From Tritrichomonas musculus (lineage: Eukaryota; Parabasalia; Tritrichomonadida; Tritrichomonadidae), in the NCBI GenBank assembly GCA_039105265.1, contig JAPFFF010000005.1:2155501-2219500 (forward strand): DNA of 64,000 nucleotides, written 5' to 3'. This document shows positions 22,007 to 33,518 of the stretch, one piece after another. Each line of letters begins with the position of its first letter. Position 1 is the first letter of the stretch. The translations under genes were made by a program, and so were the position numbers. Below the pieces are notes generated by a model. That model saw only the letters and a list, made by a program, of their open reading frames with translations, searched no databases and was not told where the DNA came from.

Positions 22007-24202
22007 TTAATGAAGCCCTGAAAAATCAAGAATCTCATTTGTGTTGTCCATTTTACTTTTTATCAATTCGTATATTTTTATATTTTGTTGTTCATGAGCC
22101 AATGTTAATGCAGTTTTTTTTTCTATTACTCTATTATATCTCATCTTCTCTTTACAATATGTTGATGCAAAATTTATATTAATTTGAGGGTTTTCTAGTA
22201 AAAGTTTCACAATTTCCAGATTTTGTTTTTCAACAGCCAAGTATAAAGGTGTTTTTTCTTGAACAATTTCAGTACCTTTATATTCTGAAAATTCTTCTTT
22301 TATTCCCAAATTGACATCAATATTAGGTTTTTCTAATAAAAGCTGCAACAGTTTTATATTTCCAATTTTAATAGCATAATATAATGAAGATTTTTTAATT
22401 ACAGTTTCTTTTTTTTCATACATAATGCAACCACCGGCCTCTAAAATTTTTTCAGATGATTCCAAATTGATATCAATATTTGGATTCGACAATAACAATT
22501 TTATAATACTTGTATTTCCTTTTTTAATTGCTTGATGTAATAATAACTTTTCATAAGTAAATTCATAATGCATGCATGCAGTTGAAAAGTAATCATGATG
22601 AACTTTTTTATTTAATAATTTACAATTTACATCAAGATTAATATTTTTTAATAAAAATTGAACAACATCGAAATATCCGCTTTCAACAGCTTCAAATAAT
22701 ATTGTTTTTTCATCTTTAACTTTGAAGTAGAAATCATAACTATCATTTGCATTTGGATTCAATTTATAATTTTTTATTGATACACTGTTTGTATTTATTC
22801 CAGGTAATTTTAATAAAAGTTGAATTATATCAATGTTTCCTTTTCTAACAGCAATATTTAATAATGTTAATTGTTCAGTATCATATTCATATGTTGTATA
22901 TTCTTTTCTTCTCATTATAAAATCATAACATGCTTTATCTTTTTTTTCTAATTCTTCATCTTCTTTTGATTTTTGATCAACAACTCCATTTTTAATTGCT
23001 ATGCATTGTACAATATTAGTTAATTCATTGGATGGTTTATATATCGTATATATTTCATTTAAATTTAATTTAGATTCATTATTAACAAGAAATTCGACAA
23101 TTAAAAAATAGTCGTATTTACATAAATAATATGGAATATTTAATTTTTGATTGGAATTACATGAATCAATTAAAGAACTTATTATTTCATTTGTGAAAAA
23201 TATAAAATTATAATATTTGAGACTTTTTCTATATAAATAGTAATCGTATATTTTTTCATTTTCACAGAAATTTATTTTAAAATAATCGGTTATTTCATTA
23301 TGATGACATTTAATTGATTCAATTATAAGGTATTGAAAAGAATTATTAAGTGTGTCGATTTTGTTCTCTTCAAGGAAATGAATAATATCAGCATTTTTGC
23401 CATGAATTGAATATGGCCATATTGAATTTTTTATTTCAACTTTTTTGTTATATAAATATTTGAATATTTGAATTGATCCATAGAAAGCTGAATATTCAAT
23501 TAATGTGGGATTCTTATTGAATAAAAATAAATTAGTTTCATATATTGATGATGGAATTGTAGAAAGTAATGAAATATTATTTTTTTCAATATAAGAAATA
23601 AAGTCAACAGCAGAATCATTTTGAATAAGTGTACATATATAATTATCATTTTCACCATTTTCTCTCTTTTGGTTAAATTCTTTAATTGATTCTTTTAAAT
23701 CTTGGATTTGATCTTGAATTGAATTTTTCTTTTTTTCATCCATATAAGATTCAAATTCTGGGTAAAAATATTCAGGGTATTTCCTATCAATGTATTTCTT
23801 ATTATTAATAATAAGGTTGTAAATATCTTCAGTAGGTGATATAATTTCTAATTGAAATAGTAATAAAAGAAGTCGTTTATTCTTTTGGAAAATATGAAAA
23901 ATTTCAAAACTAGAGAAATATTGTTGAATTTCTTCTTGAAAAGTTTTAAATATTAATTCTATTTTGGTTAAAAAGTTTTTTGGACGATGATAATTGTTTG
24001 AAATTGCATTAATAAGATATAAAAATAATTTTAATTCATATTTATTTTCTAAAAGTTTTTGATTTTGTAAATATTCGTCAAGCATTGCAAAACTTGCACT
24101 AGATTCATCTTGATTTTCTAGAAATGTGATAAAATTTTCTTCCAAATCTTTCATTCTTTTAAAAAATTCTTCTGGTGATTTTCCCACATTAGGATGATTC
24201 AT
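22007..24202 (-). CDS. DUF3447-type ankyrin-repeat protein, whole
   Basis: The 731-residue protein starts at an ATG and looks complete. Residues 1-150 form the family's helical N-terminal domain (FLYLINAISNNYHRPKNFLTKIELIF; RLLLLLFQLEIISPTED). Near 185 comes the KRENGENDNYICTLIQ motif, then the DUF3447 ankyrin-like core (TLIEYSAFYGSIQIFKYLY; HGKNADIIHFLEENKID). The C-terminal half has six better ankyrin repeats: LLNIAVRKGNIDIIQLLLKL, ILFEAVESGYFDVVQFLLKN, LLHQAIKKGNTSIIKLLLSN, LYYAIKIGNIKLLQLLLEK, LYLAVEKQNLEIVKLLLEN and a degenerate cap. No signal peptide or membrane segment is seen, so a cytoplasmic or nuclear binding scaffold is likely. It serves as the reference for judging the broken relatives at 11.5-17.3, 20.8 and 28.5 kb. 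The specific partner is unknown. Confidence 0.92.
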   Translation of the reverse strand: MNHPNVGKSPEEFFKRMKDLEENFITFLENQDESSASFAMLDEYLQNQKLLENKYELKLFLYLINAISNNYHRPKNFLTKIELIFKTFQEEIQQYFSSFEIFHIFQKNKRLLLLLFQLEIISPTEDIYNLIINNKKYIDRKYPEYFYPEFESYMDEKKKNSIQDQIQDLKESIKEFNQKRENGENDNYICTLIQNDSAVDFISYIEKNNISLLSTIPSSIYETNLFLFNKNPTLIEYSAFYGSIQIFKYLYNKKVEIKNSIWPYSIHGKNADIIHFLEENKIDTLNNSFQYLIIESIKCHHNEITDYFKINFCENEKIYDYYLYRKSLKYYNFIFFTNEIISSLIDSCNSNQKLNIPYYLCKYDYFLIVEFLVNNESKLNLNEIYTIYKPSNELTNIVQCIAIKNGVVDQKSKEDEELEKKDKACYDFIMRRKEYTTYEYDTEQLTLLNIAVRKGNIDIIQLLLKLPGINTNSVSIKNYKLNPNANDSYDFYFKVKDEKTILFEAVESGYFDVVQFLLKNINLDVNCKLLNKKVHHDYFSTACMHYEFTYEKLLLHQAIKKGNTSIIKLLLSNPNIDINLESSEKILEAGGCIMYEKKETVIKKSSLYYAIKIGNIKLLQLLLEKPNIDVNLGIKEEFSEYKGTEIVQEKTPLYLAVEKQNLEIVKLLLENPQININFASTYCKEKMRYNRVIEKKTALTLAHEQQNIKIYELIKSKMDNTNEILDFSGLH

Positions 24203-24880
24203 ATTTTTAAATGAAGTCTTATAAAATTCATGAAATATGGGCTGATTTTTTATTGGAATTGAAAAAGTTAAAAACGATCAAATTCAATTAAAATCTCAAC
24301 GACCATTTATTTATGATATTTATGTTGAAAAAACGAAGTGAAAGTTGTCAACGATTGCTGTTTATCAATTTATTGTTTAAAATAATTAAATTTATTTCAT
24401 TTGATCATTAAATCCATCATAAAACAAGACATTAATATATATATAGGAGATAAATATATTAAAAATAGAAAAGATTTTAAAGAATTTGACAAATACGCCA
24501 CCTATCATTAATATTTTTTATTATTAACTATATTCTCAGCTTTTTTTAACATGAGATATATAATAAAAACTCTCATATACTTGAATAAACTTGGATTCTC
24601 AAGAAATTCTCATTCTTGATAAAATATAATTTCAAAAGCTGCAAAAACTCAGCAATTCGTGGGAAATGCTCATCATTGCCAATTTTTTAAGAATCCTGAT
24701 TTTCATCCAATTTTTTCATCGTAAATTTTAGATTTCAAAAACTGTTCATCTAAATGTTCGTTGAAAAATATTTTTTATATCAAAAGAACCAATCAATGCT
24801 GATCATGCTGATTTTTCACACACAAACATGAAATTCATGTCTGATTTTGAAAAACCGCATCTTGCATTTGAAGAGTCAAT
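24203..24880. other. AT-rich intergenic DNA
   Basis: The stretch between the ankyrin gene and the Sel1 relic contains no supported gene, RNA or element. Confidence 0.5.
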
Positions 24881-25633
24881 TTTTCATGGAAATTGGTATG
24901 ACTCATATCGATCTTTAATTTCCTTTTTAAGCTGCTTGTTTGAAATATTTTATCGCTTCTTCTTCGTTGACAGAAACGCCATCACCAGAAACAAGAATAA
25001 TTCATTATGTCGTCAGCAGCCATTTTGTAATTCTTGGCTGATTCTTTTTTATCAACTAGAATTCCATTTCCTTGTGATATAATACGACCACAATCAAGCA
25101 TTGATTTGATATCTCCATTATCAGCAGTCAATTTATAATATTTAAATGCTTCTTCAGAATTAATTAAATATTATTCTGTTTTCATACATATATGCACAAT
25201 TATGCATAGATTTAATATGTGCATATACTTCTTCTTCATTCATTGGATTTCCTTCATTCGAGACGAGTGTTAATCCATAATTATGTATTGCATCTTCATT
25301 TCTTAGATCAGCAGCAATTTTATAATATTTTGAAAATTCTTCTTTATTTGTTGATGCTCCAATTCCGTTTTCAATAAAGATACTAAAACTAAGCATAGCT
25401 TCAACATTTCCTCTATCAGCTGCAATTTTGTAATATTTTGCTTCTTCTTCTTTATTTACTGATGTTCCAATCCATTTTTCAATCATGAAACCATAACTTG
25501 TCATGGCTTCAGCATTTCCATTGTCAGCTGCTAACTTGAAATATTGAATTATTGAGAGGATTCTATATACGAATCTCATCATATCGTATTTGTAAGAATG
25601 CAAAAGAAAAACCTTAAAAAAATAAATGCTCAT
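24880..25633 (-). pseudogene. Sel1-like repeat gene, decayed
   Basis: The frame 25160-25633 (157 residues, ATG start) reads three Sel1-like repeats: YFKLAADNGNAEAMTSYGFM, YYKIAADRGNVEAMLSFSIF and YYKIAADLRNEDAIHNYGL. Beyond its stop the repeats go on in the same strand but another frame: AFKYYKLTADNGDIKSMLDC and KNYKMAAD down to about 24900. Intact trichomonad relatives carry long runs of these 36-residue repeats, often with a kinase domain in front; neither is present here. The first 30 residues (MSIYFFKVFLLHSYK...) do not look like a family start. This is therefore a fragment of a longer gene with at least one frame break. Sel1 repeats are helical protein-binding solenoids. Confidence 0.8.
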
Positions 25634-26067
25634 TTTTTTTTTAATGATAAATATTCAACCACTCAGATCCATTTAAAAAGATTTGTTTCAGAAATGCTAT
25701 TATATAGTTATTGTTACTAATTCATTTTTTTTAATTATTGATAAACATTTTTTAATCATATATTAGAGACTTATCAAAATTATTTTTAATTTTAAAATTC
25801 AAACGATATTTTGCATTAAATGTATTTATTAGAAAAAATACTAATAATTCAATTATATCGAGTTTTTTCAGATAATAACTTTTTGGCCAAAAAGAATTAC
25901 ATTTGCAAAAAAGTTGTCATCTTTTGAAAAATTTAATTTTTTCACAAAAAAATTTATTTTGTTTCATTTTGCAATTTTTTTGAAATAACTTTTTTTATTG
26001 ATTACAAAAAGTATTTGCCATTTAAATATCTTTTTTAAAATAATTTTTTTTTGTGCAAATATAACTT
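25634..26067. other. AT-rich intergenic DNA
   Basis: No supported gene; the stretch ends at the hAT target duplication. Confidence 0.5.
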
Positions 26068-27772
26068 TAAAAAATCAGGGATGGTTACCGTTACTAATCG
26101 GTAAACATTTAAACGTTCTCTACCGTACCGGTATTACCTTTAAAACTGCCAGTATATGGTAATACCAGTACACTTACCGATTTACCGGGAGAAATGTTAC
26201 CGGAAATGAAGTGAAACTTTCAGTAAAACATCGGTATTTATTTTTTGATGATATTATAACATACTTTTCAAAAAATCATTCTAAATTAAATATGTTTGAG
26301 GCTTGTTATAATGTCAAATTAGAATACCAGTTTAATTATATAATTTTAATTTATTTCATTATATAAATTCTATTTTATATTTAATTATCTTATAGGTAGG
26401 GAAAATGGTCGTGTGGTCAATTGAAAAAAGTCGGGTATTGAGCGAAAAAAGTAGAGTATGAATGGAAAAAAATAATTCTTTTTCAGAAAAAAGTAAAGTA
26501 ATCTTCAGAAATATTTTTTACTTCTTCAGAAATATTTTCTTCTTCTTTAGAAAAAGGTCGTTCTTTTTTAGAAATATTTTCTTCTTCTTCGGAAAAAGGT
26601 CGTTCTTTTTTAGAAATATTTTTTTCTTTTTTAGAAAATGACGAATTCATTTTTAGAAAAAGGTCCTTCTTTTTTAGAAGTATTTTTTACTTTATTAGAA
26701 AAACGTCGAACCATGAATAGAAATAAAATTTGGGCTTTTTTAAAAAATACCAGTTTCTCAACTATAAAACTAAATATTATGTTTTAATCGATCACCTGAT
26801 CAGAAAAATTGCTTTAAATATCATTATTATTTAATAACAAATAATAAAATTTTTAAAAATTTTAAAATTTGAATGAAAAAAATAATTGATATGCATATTT
26901 TTCCTTGCCTATAAAGATATTTTTTTCTATAATTTTTTAATGCACATAATATGCATAATACATAAATTATTAAAATACACTATTATTACACTTTATTTTA
27001 TAATATTTAAATCTTTTTATTTTCTTATTTTAATTTTGTGAAAACTCATTGAATTTTTACTTTTGAATTTTAGACTTTTTGTCCGTCCTCCCTAAAATAA
27101 TAATGATATTTAAAGCAATTTTTCTGATCAGGTGATCGATTAAAACATAATATTTAGTTTTATAGTTGAGAAACTGGTATTTTTTAAAAAAGCCCAAATT
27201 TTATTTCTATTCATGGTTCGACGTTTTTCTAATAAAGTAAAAAATACTTCTAAAAAAGAAGGACCTTTTTCTAAAAATGAATTCGTCATTTTCTAAAAAA
27301 GAAAAAAATATTTCTAAAAAAGAACGACCTTTTTCCGAAGAAGAAGAAAATATTTCTGAAGAAGTAAAAAATATTTCTGAAGATTACTTTACTTTTTTCT
27401 GAAAAAGAATTATTTTTTTCCATTCATACTCTACTTTTTTCGCTCAATACCCGACTTTTTTCAATTGACCACCCGACCATTTTCCCTACCTATAAGCCTA
27501 AAAAAATATTAAATGTCATAGCTTAAAATTTTAACTCAAAATTATAATTATTATATCAATATGGAATTACCGGTAATTACCAGTAATCATAAAAAAATAC
27601 ATTTTACTACTTTTATGAAAAAAATCGGTACGAAATTTTTACCGGCGGTTATTTTAAACGTATTTACCGGTACATACTTAATACTCCAAAAAAAATACCA
27701 GTATTTACTGCTTACCAGTAACATTCCGGTAAACGGTAAAAACTGATCTCGGTAGCCATCCCTGTAAAAAAT
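26068..27772. mobile_element. hAT transposon (non-autonomous) with 8-bp target duplications
   Basis: The ends are CAGGGATGGTTACCG at 26076 and the complement of CAGGGATGGCTACCG ending at 27764. They are flanked by identical 8-base copies TAAAAAAT at 26068-26075 and 27765-27772, the duplication length diagnostic of hAT elements. The inner sequence is rich in short ACCGGTAA/TTACCGG motifs, probably subterminal transposase-binding sites. Without the nested foldback element (26395-27490) it is only about 590 bases and has no transposase, so it depends on a full hAT copy elsewhere. Confidence 0.93.
26395..27490. mobile_element. Foldback element nested in the hAT element
   Basis: Two inverted arms, 26395-26832 and 27095-27490, start GGTAGGGAAAATGGTCG and flank a 262-base spacer. 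TATA (or TA) stands on both sides as the likely target duplication. The left arm is longer by about one copy of a 45-48-base unit (core GAAATATTTTCTTCTTC / AAAGGTCGTTCTTTTTTAG). No coding sequence is seen. A third, single arm lies at 10997-11352. The family is not identified; TA-type duplications suggest a Tc1/mariner-related or foldback group. Confidence 0.85.
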
Positions 27773-28561
27773 TAAAGAAAATTCTTATATTTTGATTACA
27801 AATTATTTGCAATTATTTTTAAATGCTTTTATTCATAAATTAGATGTAATTATGAGTTAAAATTGATATAACTTTATTGTTACTGTGAGTTTTGCAGGAT
27901 ATGTGTTCTACAAAAATGTAAAATAGAAACAAAATATTTAAAAAGAAAAAAGCATTGTTCTTAAAAGATTGCTATGATTGGTTGTCGTGCTCACATATAA
28001 TTATACTTTCTTATAAACCAAGGAGTTGTTCTTTTTTATTTCAAAAGTTTTAGAGATAATTTTCATTCTTCTCAATTTATTAAAATATTCATAACCTTGT
28101 TGGTTTTTGTAAAATAGTATATTGTAATATACGCAAAAAAATTTTGTTTTGAATTTATTTTTTTTATAACAAAAACCATTGCAAATATGCAAAAACAAGT
28201 TTTTTCAAAATTATACTTATTTTTGAAATAAATTAATTTATTCAAAATTTATTCGATTTTTTGTTTTCACTTCAAAATAATCGTAAAAAATGGTTATTTT
28301 AAAAAACAAATATTTTTTTAAATAGAGATTTCTTTTGCGTTTTTTCAGGATTTTTTAAAATTAAATTGTTTTTAATATATAAATAATGGAATTTTAAAAA
28401 AGCTAAGACTTTTTCCTTAGTCTCTATTATAAATAATAAAAGAATTTTTTTTTAATTTAAAAGGATATTTTTATTTGATCATTTTATCATAATTCAATAA
28501 GCTCATATAAAATTTTGAATTATGAATTGACCAATAATTCTCACTTTTTTTTTTAACCAAA
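27773..28561. other. AT-rich intergenic DNA
   Basis: Only short frames, none with family likeness; this is the upstream region of the broken ankyrin gene. Confidence 0.5.
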
Positions 28562-29690
28562 ATGAGTATTAAAGAATGGTTTGAAAAGTTTGAAAACATA
28601 CAAAGCAAACTTTTAGAATACATTGAGAGTGAAGCCAATGTTGAAGAAAAATATGAAAATTTCATATCAGCAATAAATGATGTTTGCGAAAACAAGGAAG
28701 AATTAAAACTATTCCTTCATTTACTTTTAAAAATTTCTAATAATCATTTCCACACAAGTAATTTTTTCCAAAAAATTGACAAAATTCTTCTAACGATCAA
28801 AGACGACCTTAAAAAAAATTTTTTCAAATTTTGAAATTTTTCACATTTTCAAAAGTAACAAAAGAATTCTACTATTTCTTATTAAAAATGAGTTATTTTC
28901 ATTTGATCAAATAACGGTGAAAATGATAATAAAAGGAAAATATGAAAATAGATATTATCCTCAATATTTTTATCCTGATATTTAAAATTTTATCAAAGAT
29001 GAAAAGAATGTACAGAAATGTTCAGAACTTCCTGAAAATTATGAAGAAAAAAGACTCATTGGTGAAAATAACAATCCTATTTGTGAATTGATTCGAAAAG
29101 ATTCAATTGATGAATTCATTTCATGTGCTAAACAAACGAATATGTCATTAAAAGGTGATATCAACACATCGATTTATGATACAAATACATTTTTACTTGG
29201 CAAAAATATAACATTGATTCAATATGCCGCTTTTTTTGGAGCAACACAAATATTTAAATATTTGTTTATGAATGGAGCTGAATTGCGTGTATCTTTGTGG
29301 AATTTTGCTGTTCATAGTGATAATTCTGAAATTATTCATTTTATTGAAGAAAACAAAGATAAAATTAAAGAGAAAAGTTTTTTCTCTATACAAGTTGCAC
29401 AAATAACACAAAACAATTACATTGATTTCCTTAAAGAATCAATTAAATGTCATCATAATGATGTGGCCAATTATATTCTAAATAACTTCTTGGAAAAAGA
29501 AAGAAGCAGCCTTGATCACCAATATCCTTTTTATTATTATTATTCATCGAGAATAATTCATCTTATGCCCAACATCCATTGATGTATTATACCTCATTGA
29601 TTGGGGATGAAAATTTAATGTATCACGAATTTTTAATGATAATTTTTTTAGATAAGATTCTTTTTTATCAGAGCTTTTAATATTACCCCA
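28562..29690 (+). pseudogene. Broken DUF3447-type ankyrin gene
   Basis: An ATG-started frame (28562-28834) gives the family's N-terminal helices (LFLHLLLKISNNHFHTSNFF, QKIDKILLTIKDDLKKNF). The frame then shifts in an A/T run near 28815, and the expected FEIFHIFKSNKRILLFLI continues in another frame up to a stop in the segment YPQYFYPDI near 28984. From 29005 the family sequence resumes (PENYEEKRLIGENNNPICEL; TLIQYAAFFGATQIFKYLF; HSDNSEIIHFIEENKDK) to 29582, with a further shift near 29560. The C-terminal ankyrin repeats are absent. With at least three lesions this host gene is a pseudogene. It sits just upstream of the related fusion gene at 29970 and on the same strand. Confidence 0.88.
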
Positions 29691-29969
29691 ATATCTTACC
29701 TATTACTGAATTTGTTTTTATAATGCTTATAATATGTATATTGTAATTAAATTACTCTTAATTATAAAAATAAATTATTATCATTTTCAATTCAATTTTA
29801 TTTCTTATGATTTTATATCATAGCAATCATAAAGATAAACTTAAAAATAATAAGAATATTTAGGTATACCAACACAAAAAGAAAATATATCAAAAATCTT
29901 TATGAAAAAAAATTCAATATAAAAGTAGGACACTTAATAAAATAATTGAAAAAAAATTATGCCATTAAA
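29583..29969. other. Intergenic region upstream of the ankyrin-LRR gene
   Basis: AT-rich, apart from the tail of the broken ankyrin gene; no clear initiator motif is seen before the ATG at 29970. Confidence 0.45.
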
Positions 29970-32122
29970 ATGGATGTTCAACAAATCATTGATGCAAAAA
30001 AGAACCTTCAAAGATCTTTCATTGATTATTTGGAGGGCAATGATGATGAAGAAAATCAAATGAATTTAATGGATCTTTTGATTGATCAACAAATTTATAA
30101 AAATTATGATGATTTGAAAATATTCCTTCGAATGATTAATAAAATATCCAAAAATCATTGCAAAAATCCACAATTTTTCAGCAAGATCGAGAAAATCATT
30201 TTATATTTCAAAGATGAAATACAAAATTTTTTTACAAATAATGAAATAATCCAAATATTTAGACAAAACCGCAGAATTCTTTTATTTTTAATTGAAGAAA
30301 AGATCATAACTTTGAATGAAAAAAATATTGAAACATTGAAAAAATACAAAAACTTCGAAAATTATTTTGCTCCAGAATTGTCTTCAGATCACAATTCATT
30401 TAATGCAGAAAAAGATTTTGAAACATTTAATGAAAAAAGACATGTAGGTGAAAATGACGATTATATTTGCAAATTAATAAGAGATGATAATATTGGTGAA
30501 TTCATTTCATTTATCACTCTAAATAGTATTAACCTATCAACGACAATCAAGTCATCAATCTATGAAACAAATTCATTTTTAATTGATAAAAATCCAACAT
30601 TAATTGAATATTCATCATTTTTTGGATCAATTCAAATATTCCGTTATTTATACCAAAATAAAGTTGTATTGACCTCATCATTGTGGTTATATTCAATGCA
30701 TGGCCAAAGCCAGGAAATAATTAATATTTTAAATGAAAATATGATTATTTCTCAAGATAAACAATTATATGATATTGTCAATGAATCAATTAAATGTCAT
30801 CATATTGAAGTTACTAACTACATTTGCAATAATTTGTTTGATGAAAATATGCCGAATATTTTAAATGACAAAAAAATTGCAAATGAAAGCATCAAGCATT
30901 GCAATTTCATATTCTTTCCAAGAAATCAATCTTTGAAAAACTATCTTTATTATTTTTGTAGGTATGGATATACATCAATTGTAAAGCTACTTTTAAGAGA
31001 TCAGTCAGTAAATGTGAATCAAATCGAGCCGATATACGAAATTTTTTTATTAATTTTTTTTTTAATGAAACACCACTCATTTCTGCTGTTAAAAATAGAA
31101 ACATAGAAATAATTAAATCTTTACTTTCACATCCATTAATTATTATTAATTCTAACAATAATAAAAGTAGAAATCCAATGATAAAAACAAAGACAGCACT
31201 ACAAATAGCAGCTGATAAAAATGATGATGAGATTATTCAATTATTTTTTAAGTATAAAGGAGTTTTTGAATATGCTTTTTATATTTCCTGCAATTTTAAA
31301 GGAACCACAATTCCATCTAATATACAGACAATATCTGATAATTCTTTCTATGGTTGCTTGATGATAACAGAAATAACTCTTCCTTGCTCAATCAAATCAA
31401 TTGGAGACAATGCTTTTTCTGAGTGCACCCAGCTCAAAAAAATAAATCTCCCTTCATCAATCACTCAAATTGGACAGGGAGTTTTCCATGGATGTTCATC
31501 ACTTTTAAATATAGATATTCCATCATCTATTACTCATATAGGTCAATCATGCTTTACTTCCTGCTTGTCATTCACAAAAATAAAAATCCCACCATCAATC
31601 ACTTCACTTCACAATTACATATTTGCAAGCTGTCATTCTCTCTCTGAAATTTTTCTACCAGAATCACTCACATCAATAGATGATTACACATTCTCCTGCT
31701 GCACTTCTTTGACAAGAATCCATTTTCCTTCTTCATTAAAGCGAATCGGAAATAACTGCTTTTTTGGATGCTCCAAACTTTTAACAATTTCAATCCCACC
31801 TTCAGTGACTTCAATTGGAAGCTCCTGCTTTTTTAAATGCAACTCTCTGGTATCTGTATCATTTCCTAATTCAATTCTATCAATTGAAGATAACATGTTT
31901 TATGGCTGCGAATCTTTGGAAACTTTTTTAATTCCTTCATCAGTTGTTGAAATAGAAGAATTCGCTTTCGGGAATTGCATCTCATTGAAGAAAATTGTTA
32001 TTCCATCCAATGTAAAAAGAATTGGGGTAAGTTCTTTTTGCAATTGTTCATCATTAAAAGAGGTATCCATTTCATCATCATTTGAAGATGTTGAAAATAT
32101 ACTTTTCTCACCTCACACATAA
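29970..32122 (+). CDS. Ankyrin (DUF3447) - BspA-like LRR fusion protein, one frame slip in a T10 run
   Basis: From the ATG at 29970 (the longer frame would need a TTG) the protein opens with the DUF3447 helical domain (FLRMINKISKNHCKNPQFFSKI; RILLFLIEEKIITL), the GENDDYICKLIRDD motif and LIEYSSFFGSIQIFRYLYQN. After YGYTSIVKLLL the frame slips at a run of ten T (31054-31063). In the next frame the ankyrin repeats go on (ETPLISAVKNRNIEIIKSLL; TALQIAADKNDDEIIQLFF) and pass straight into about eleven 23-residue TpLRR repeats of the BspA kind (IPSSITHIGQSCFTSCLSF, LPESLTSIDDYTFSCCTSL), ending at 32122. BspA-like repeats are usually surface adhesion modules, but no signal peptide or membrane segment is seen here. 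The slip may be a real mutation, a homopolymer sequencing error or expressed by slippage. Confidence 0.82.
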
Positions 32123-32813
32123 GTAATAAAATATTAAATGAAATAAAGTCAAATAATCATCATATTTAATACTGTTAAAAGAAAATTAGTTTTAATCTAA
32201 CTCTTAAATATTTATATGTATGAAAATTTTGTTTAATTCAAAAGCATATTTGGCAATAATATAGGTTCATATAGTAATGCAGGTGCTTTCCACATTACAG
32301 ATACAGCAGATGTAGTAATTAATAACTGTTATTTGATTTCAAACAAAGGTACAAAAAATGGAGGAGCTCTATTCAAGAGTGTAGAAAAAAAATTGAAATT
32401 ACTTAAAAAATATTTACAATATTCAAACTGGTAAATTGTTCCAAGATTTTATTGTGCTTGTTGATAATTTTGATTAGCAGCAAGTGAATAATAATGAATT
32501 GCTATATAAATATCTTGTTGGATATATTCACCTGAGTAATAAATTGCCATCGTCTTCTCTATCACAATAATAAATAATATAGAATTCTTACAATAGATGA
32601 GCCAATCCTTTCAATTTTTTATGTCTAAAAAATTTTTTTTAATATTTGAATAGATTGTTCTCTGAAAAAGTTTATAGTGAGAAAATTCACTTTTTGAAAA
32701 AAAAATTTTAAAAATGAATTATAAACTTGGCATCATCTTCATAAAAAGTAGATTTTCCTTATTGATATTATTAATATTATTTTTTTATTATTATTATTTA
32801 TTTTAATAACAGA
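32123..32813. other. Intergenic region with a gene relic
   Basis: Apart from the short Pmp-like relic listed separately, no gene is seen. The last 150 bases before the ATG at 32814 are TA-rich. Confidence 0.5.
32234..32434 (+). pseudogene. Relic of a polymorphic membrane protein (Pmp)-like gene
   Basis: One frame of about 65 codons reads SIFGNNIGSYSNAGAFHI, then ADVVINNCYLISNKGTKNGG followed by ALF. The alternation of NCxxxxN and GGA motifs is that of the right-handed beta-helix repeats in Chlamydia-type Pmp proteins, which trichomonads also carry as surface proteins. There is no start codon, signal peptide or membrane anchor, so this is a fragment. Confidence 0.5.
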
Positions 32814-33287
32814 ATGGACAACGAAGAAGATGGACTCTTCTCCCGATGTAGTCTAGGATTTCTTCCTAATAGACTTGCTGTTCTTGGCGCTATGACTCCA
32901 GAAAAATGGGTGGAATTGTTTAGATTTATCCGCAAGAATGTATCAATTCTGCTTGAGAATAATAATATTTCTGTGTTTTCAGACTTAAGTCATGCGGCAG
33001 TCTTGTTATCTTCACCTAAGAGGCTAAAGAGTTTAAGCAATTTTTGCTTGGATCCTCAATTCGATGATAATTCTCGACAAACATTGAGCGATTTACTTGT
33101 CTTGTTAAGTAGGCTAGCAATCAAGTTAGATGAACCAGATTCACTGTCTTCAAGTCTTATGTCGCTTTCACGAGATTTGACCAAAATGAAAAATTATCCA
33201 GACGCCAATTCTCATCCTATTTATATTCTCGCTAGAAAAATAGTCATAAGGTATGCACAGCTTCCTGAAGATTTACTTTCTGACTAG
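32814..33287 (+). CDS. Conserved-looking small protein of unknown function
   Basis: The 157-residue frame starts at an ATG and has codon use like the housekeeping genes rather than like satellite DNA. I do not recognise the family. Residues 20-150 look all-helical with regular leucines (PEKWVELFRFIRKNVSILLE; TLSDLLVLLSRLAIKL), then RDLTKMKNYPDANSHPIYIL. No signal peptide, membrane segment, zinc ligand set or catalytic motif is evident. It lies 230 bases from the 3' end of the PARP-like gene and converges with it. It could be a subunit of a helical complex, but this is a guess from shape only. Confidence 0.75.
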   Translation: MDNEEDGLFSRCSLGFLPNRLAVLGAMTPEKWVELFRFIRKNVSILLENNNISVFSDLSHAAVLLSSPKRLKSLSNFCLDPQFDDNSRQTLSDLLVLLSRLAIKLDEPDSLSSSLMSLSRDLTKMKNYPDANSHPIYILARKIVIRYAQLPEDLLSD

Positions 33288-33518
33288 AATCATAGACTTT
33301 TGTCAACATGAAATATTTAAAATATCCTAAAAAGAGCAATTCAAACTTTTTTTTTTTTTTTAATTTTTCTTTTTCAATTTTGAAATTAGATTTGTTAAAA
33401 GTCTAGGAATAAATACAATTTTATGAATTCTTTTCGTCCAGAGGTCTATTTGAGATAAATATATTTTCAATGTTTGTAAATACAAAGTAAAATATATAAT
33501 TCAAAATTCATTGAAAAT

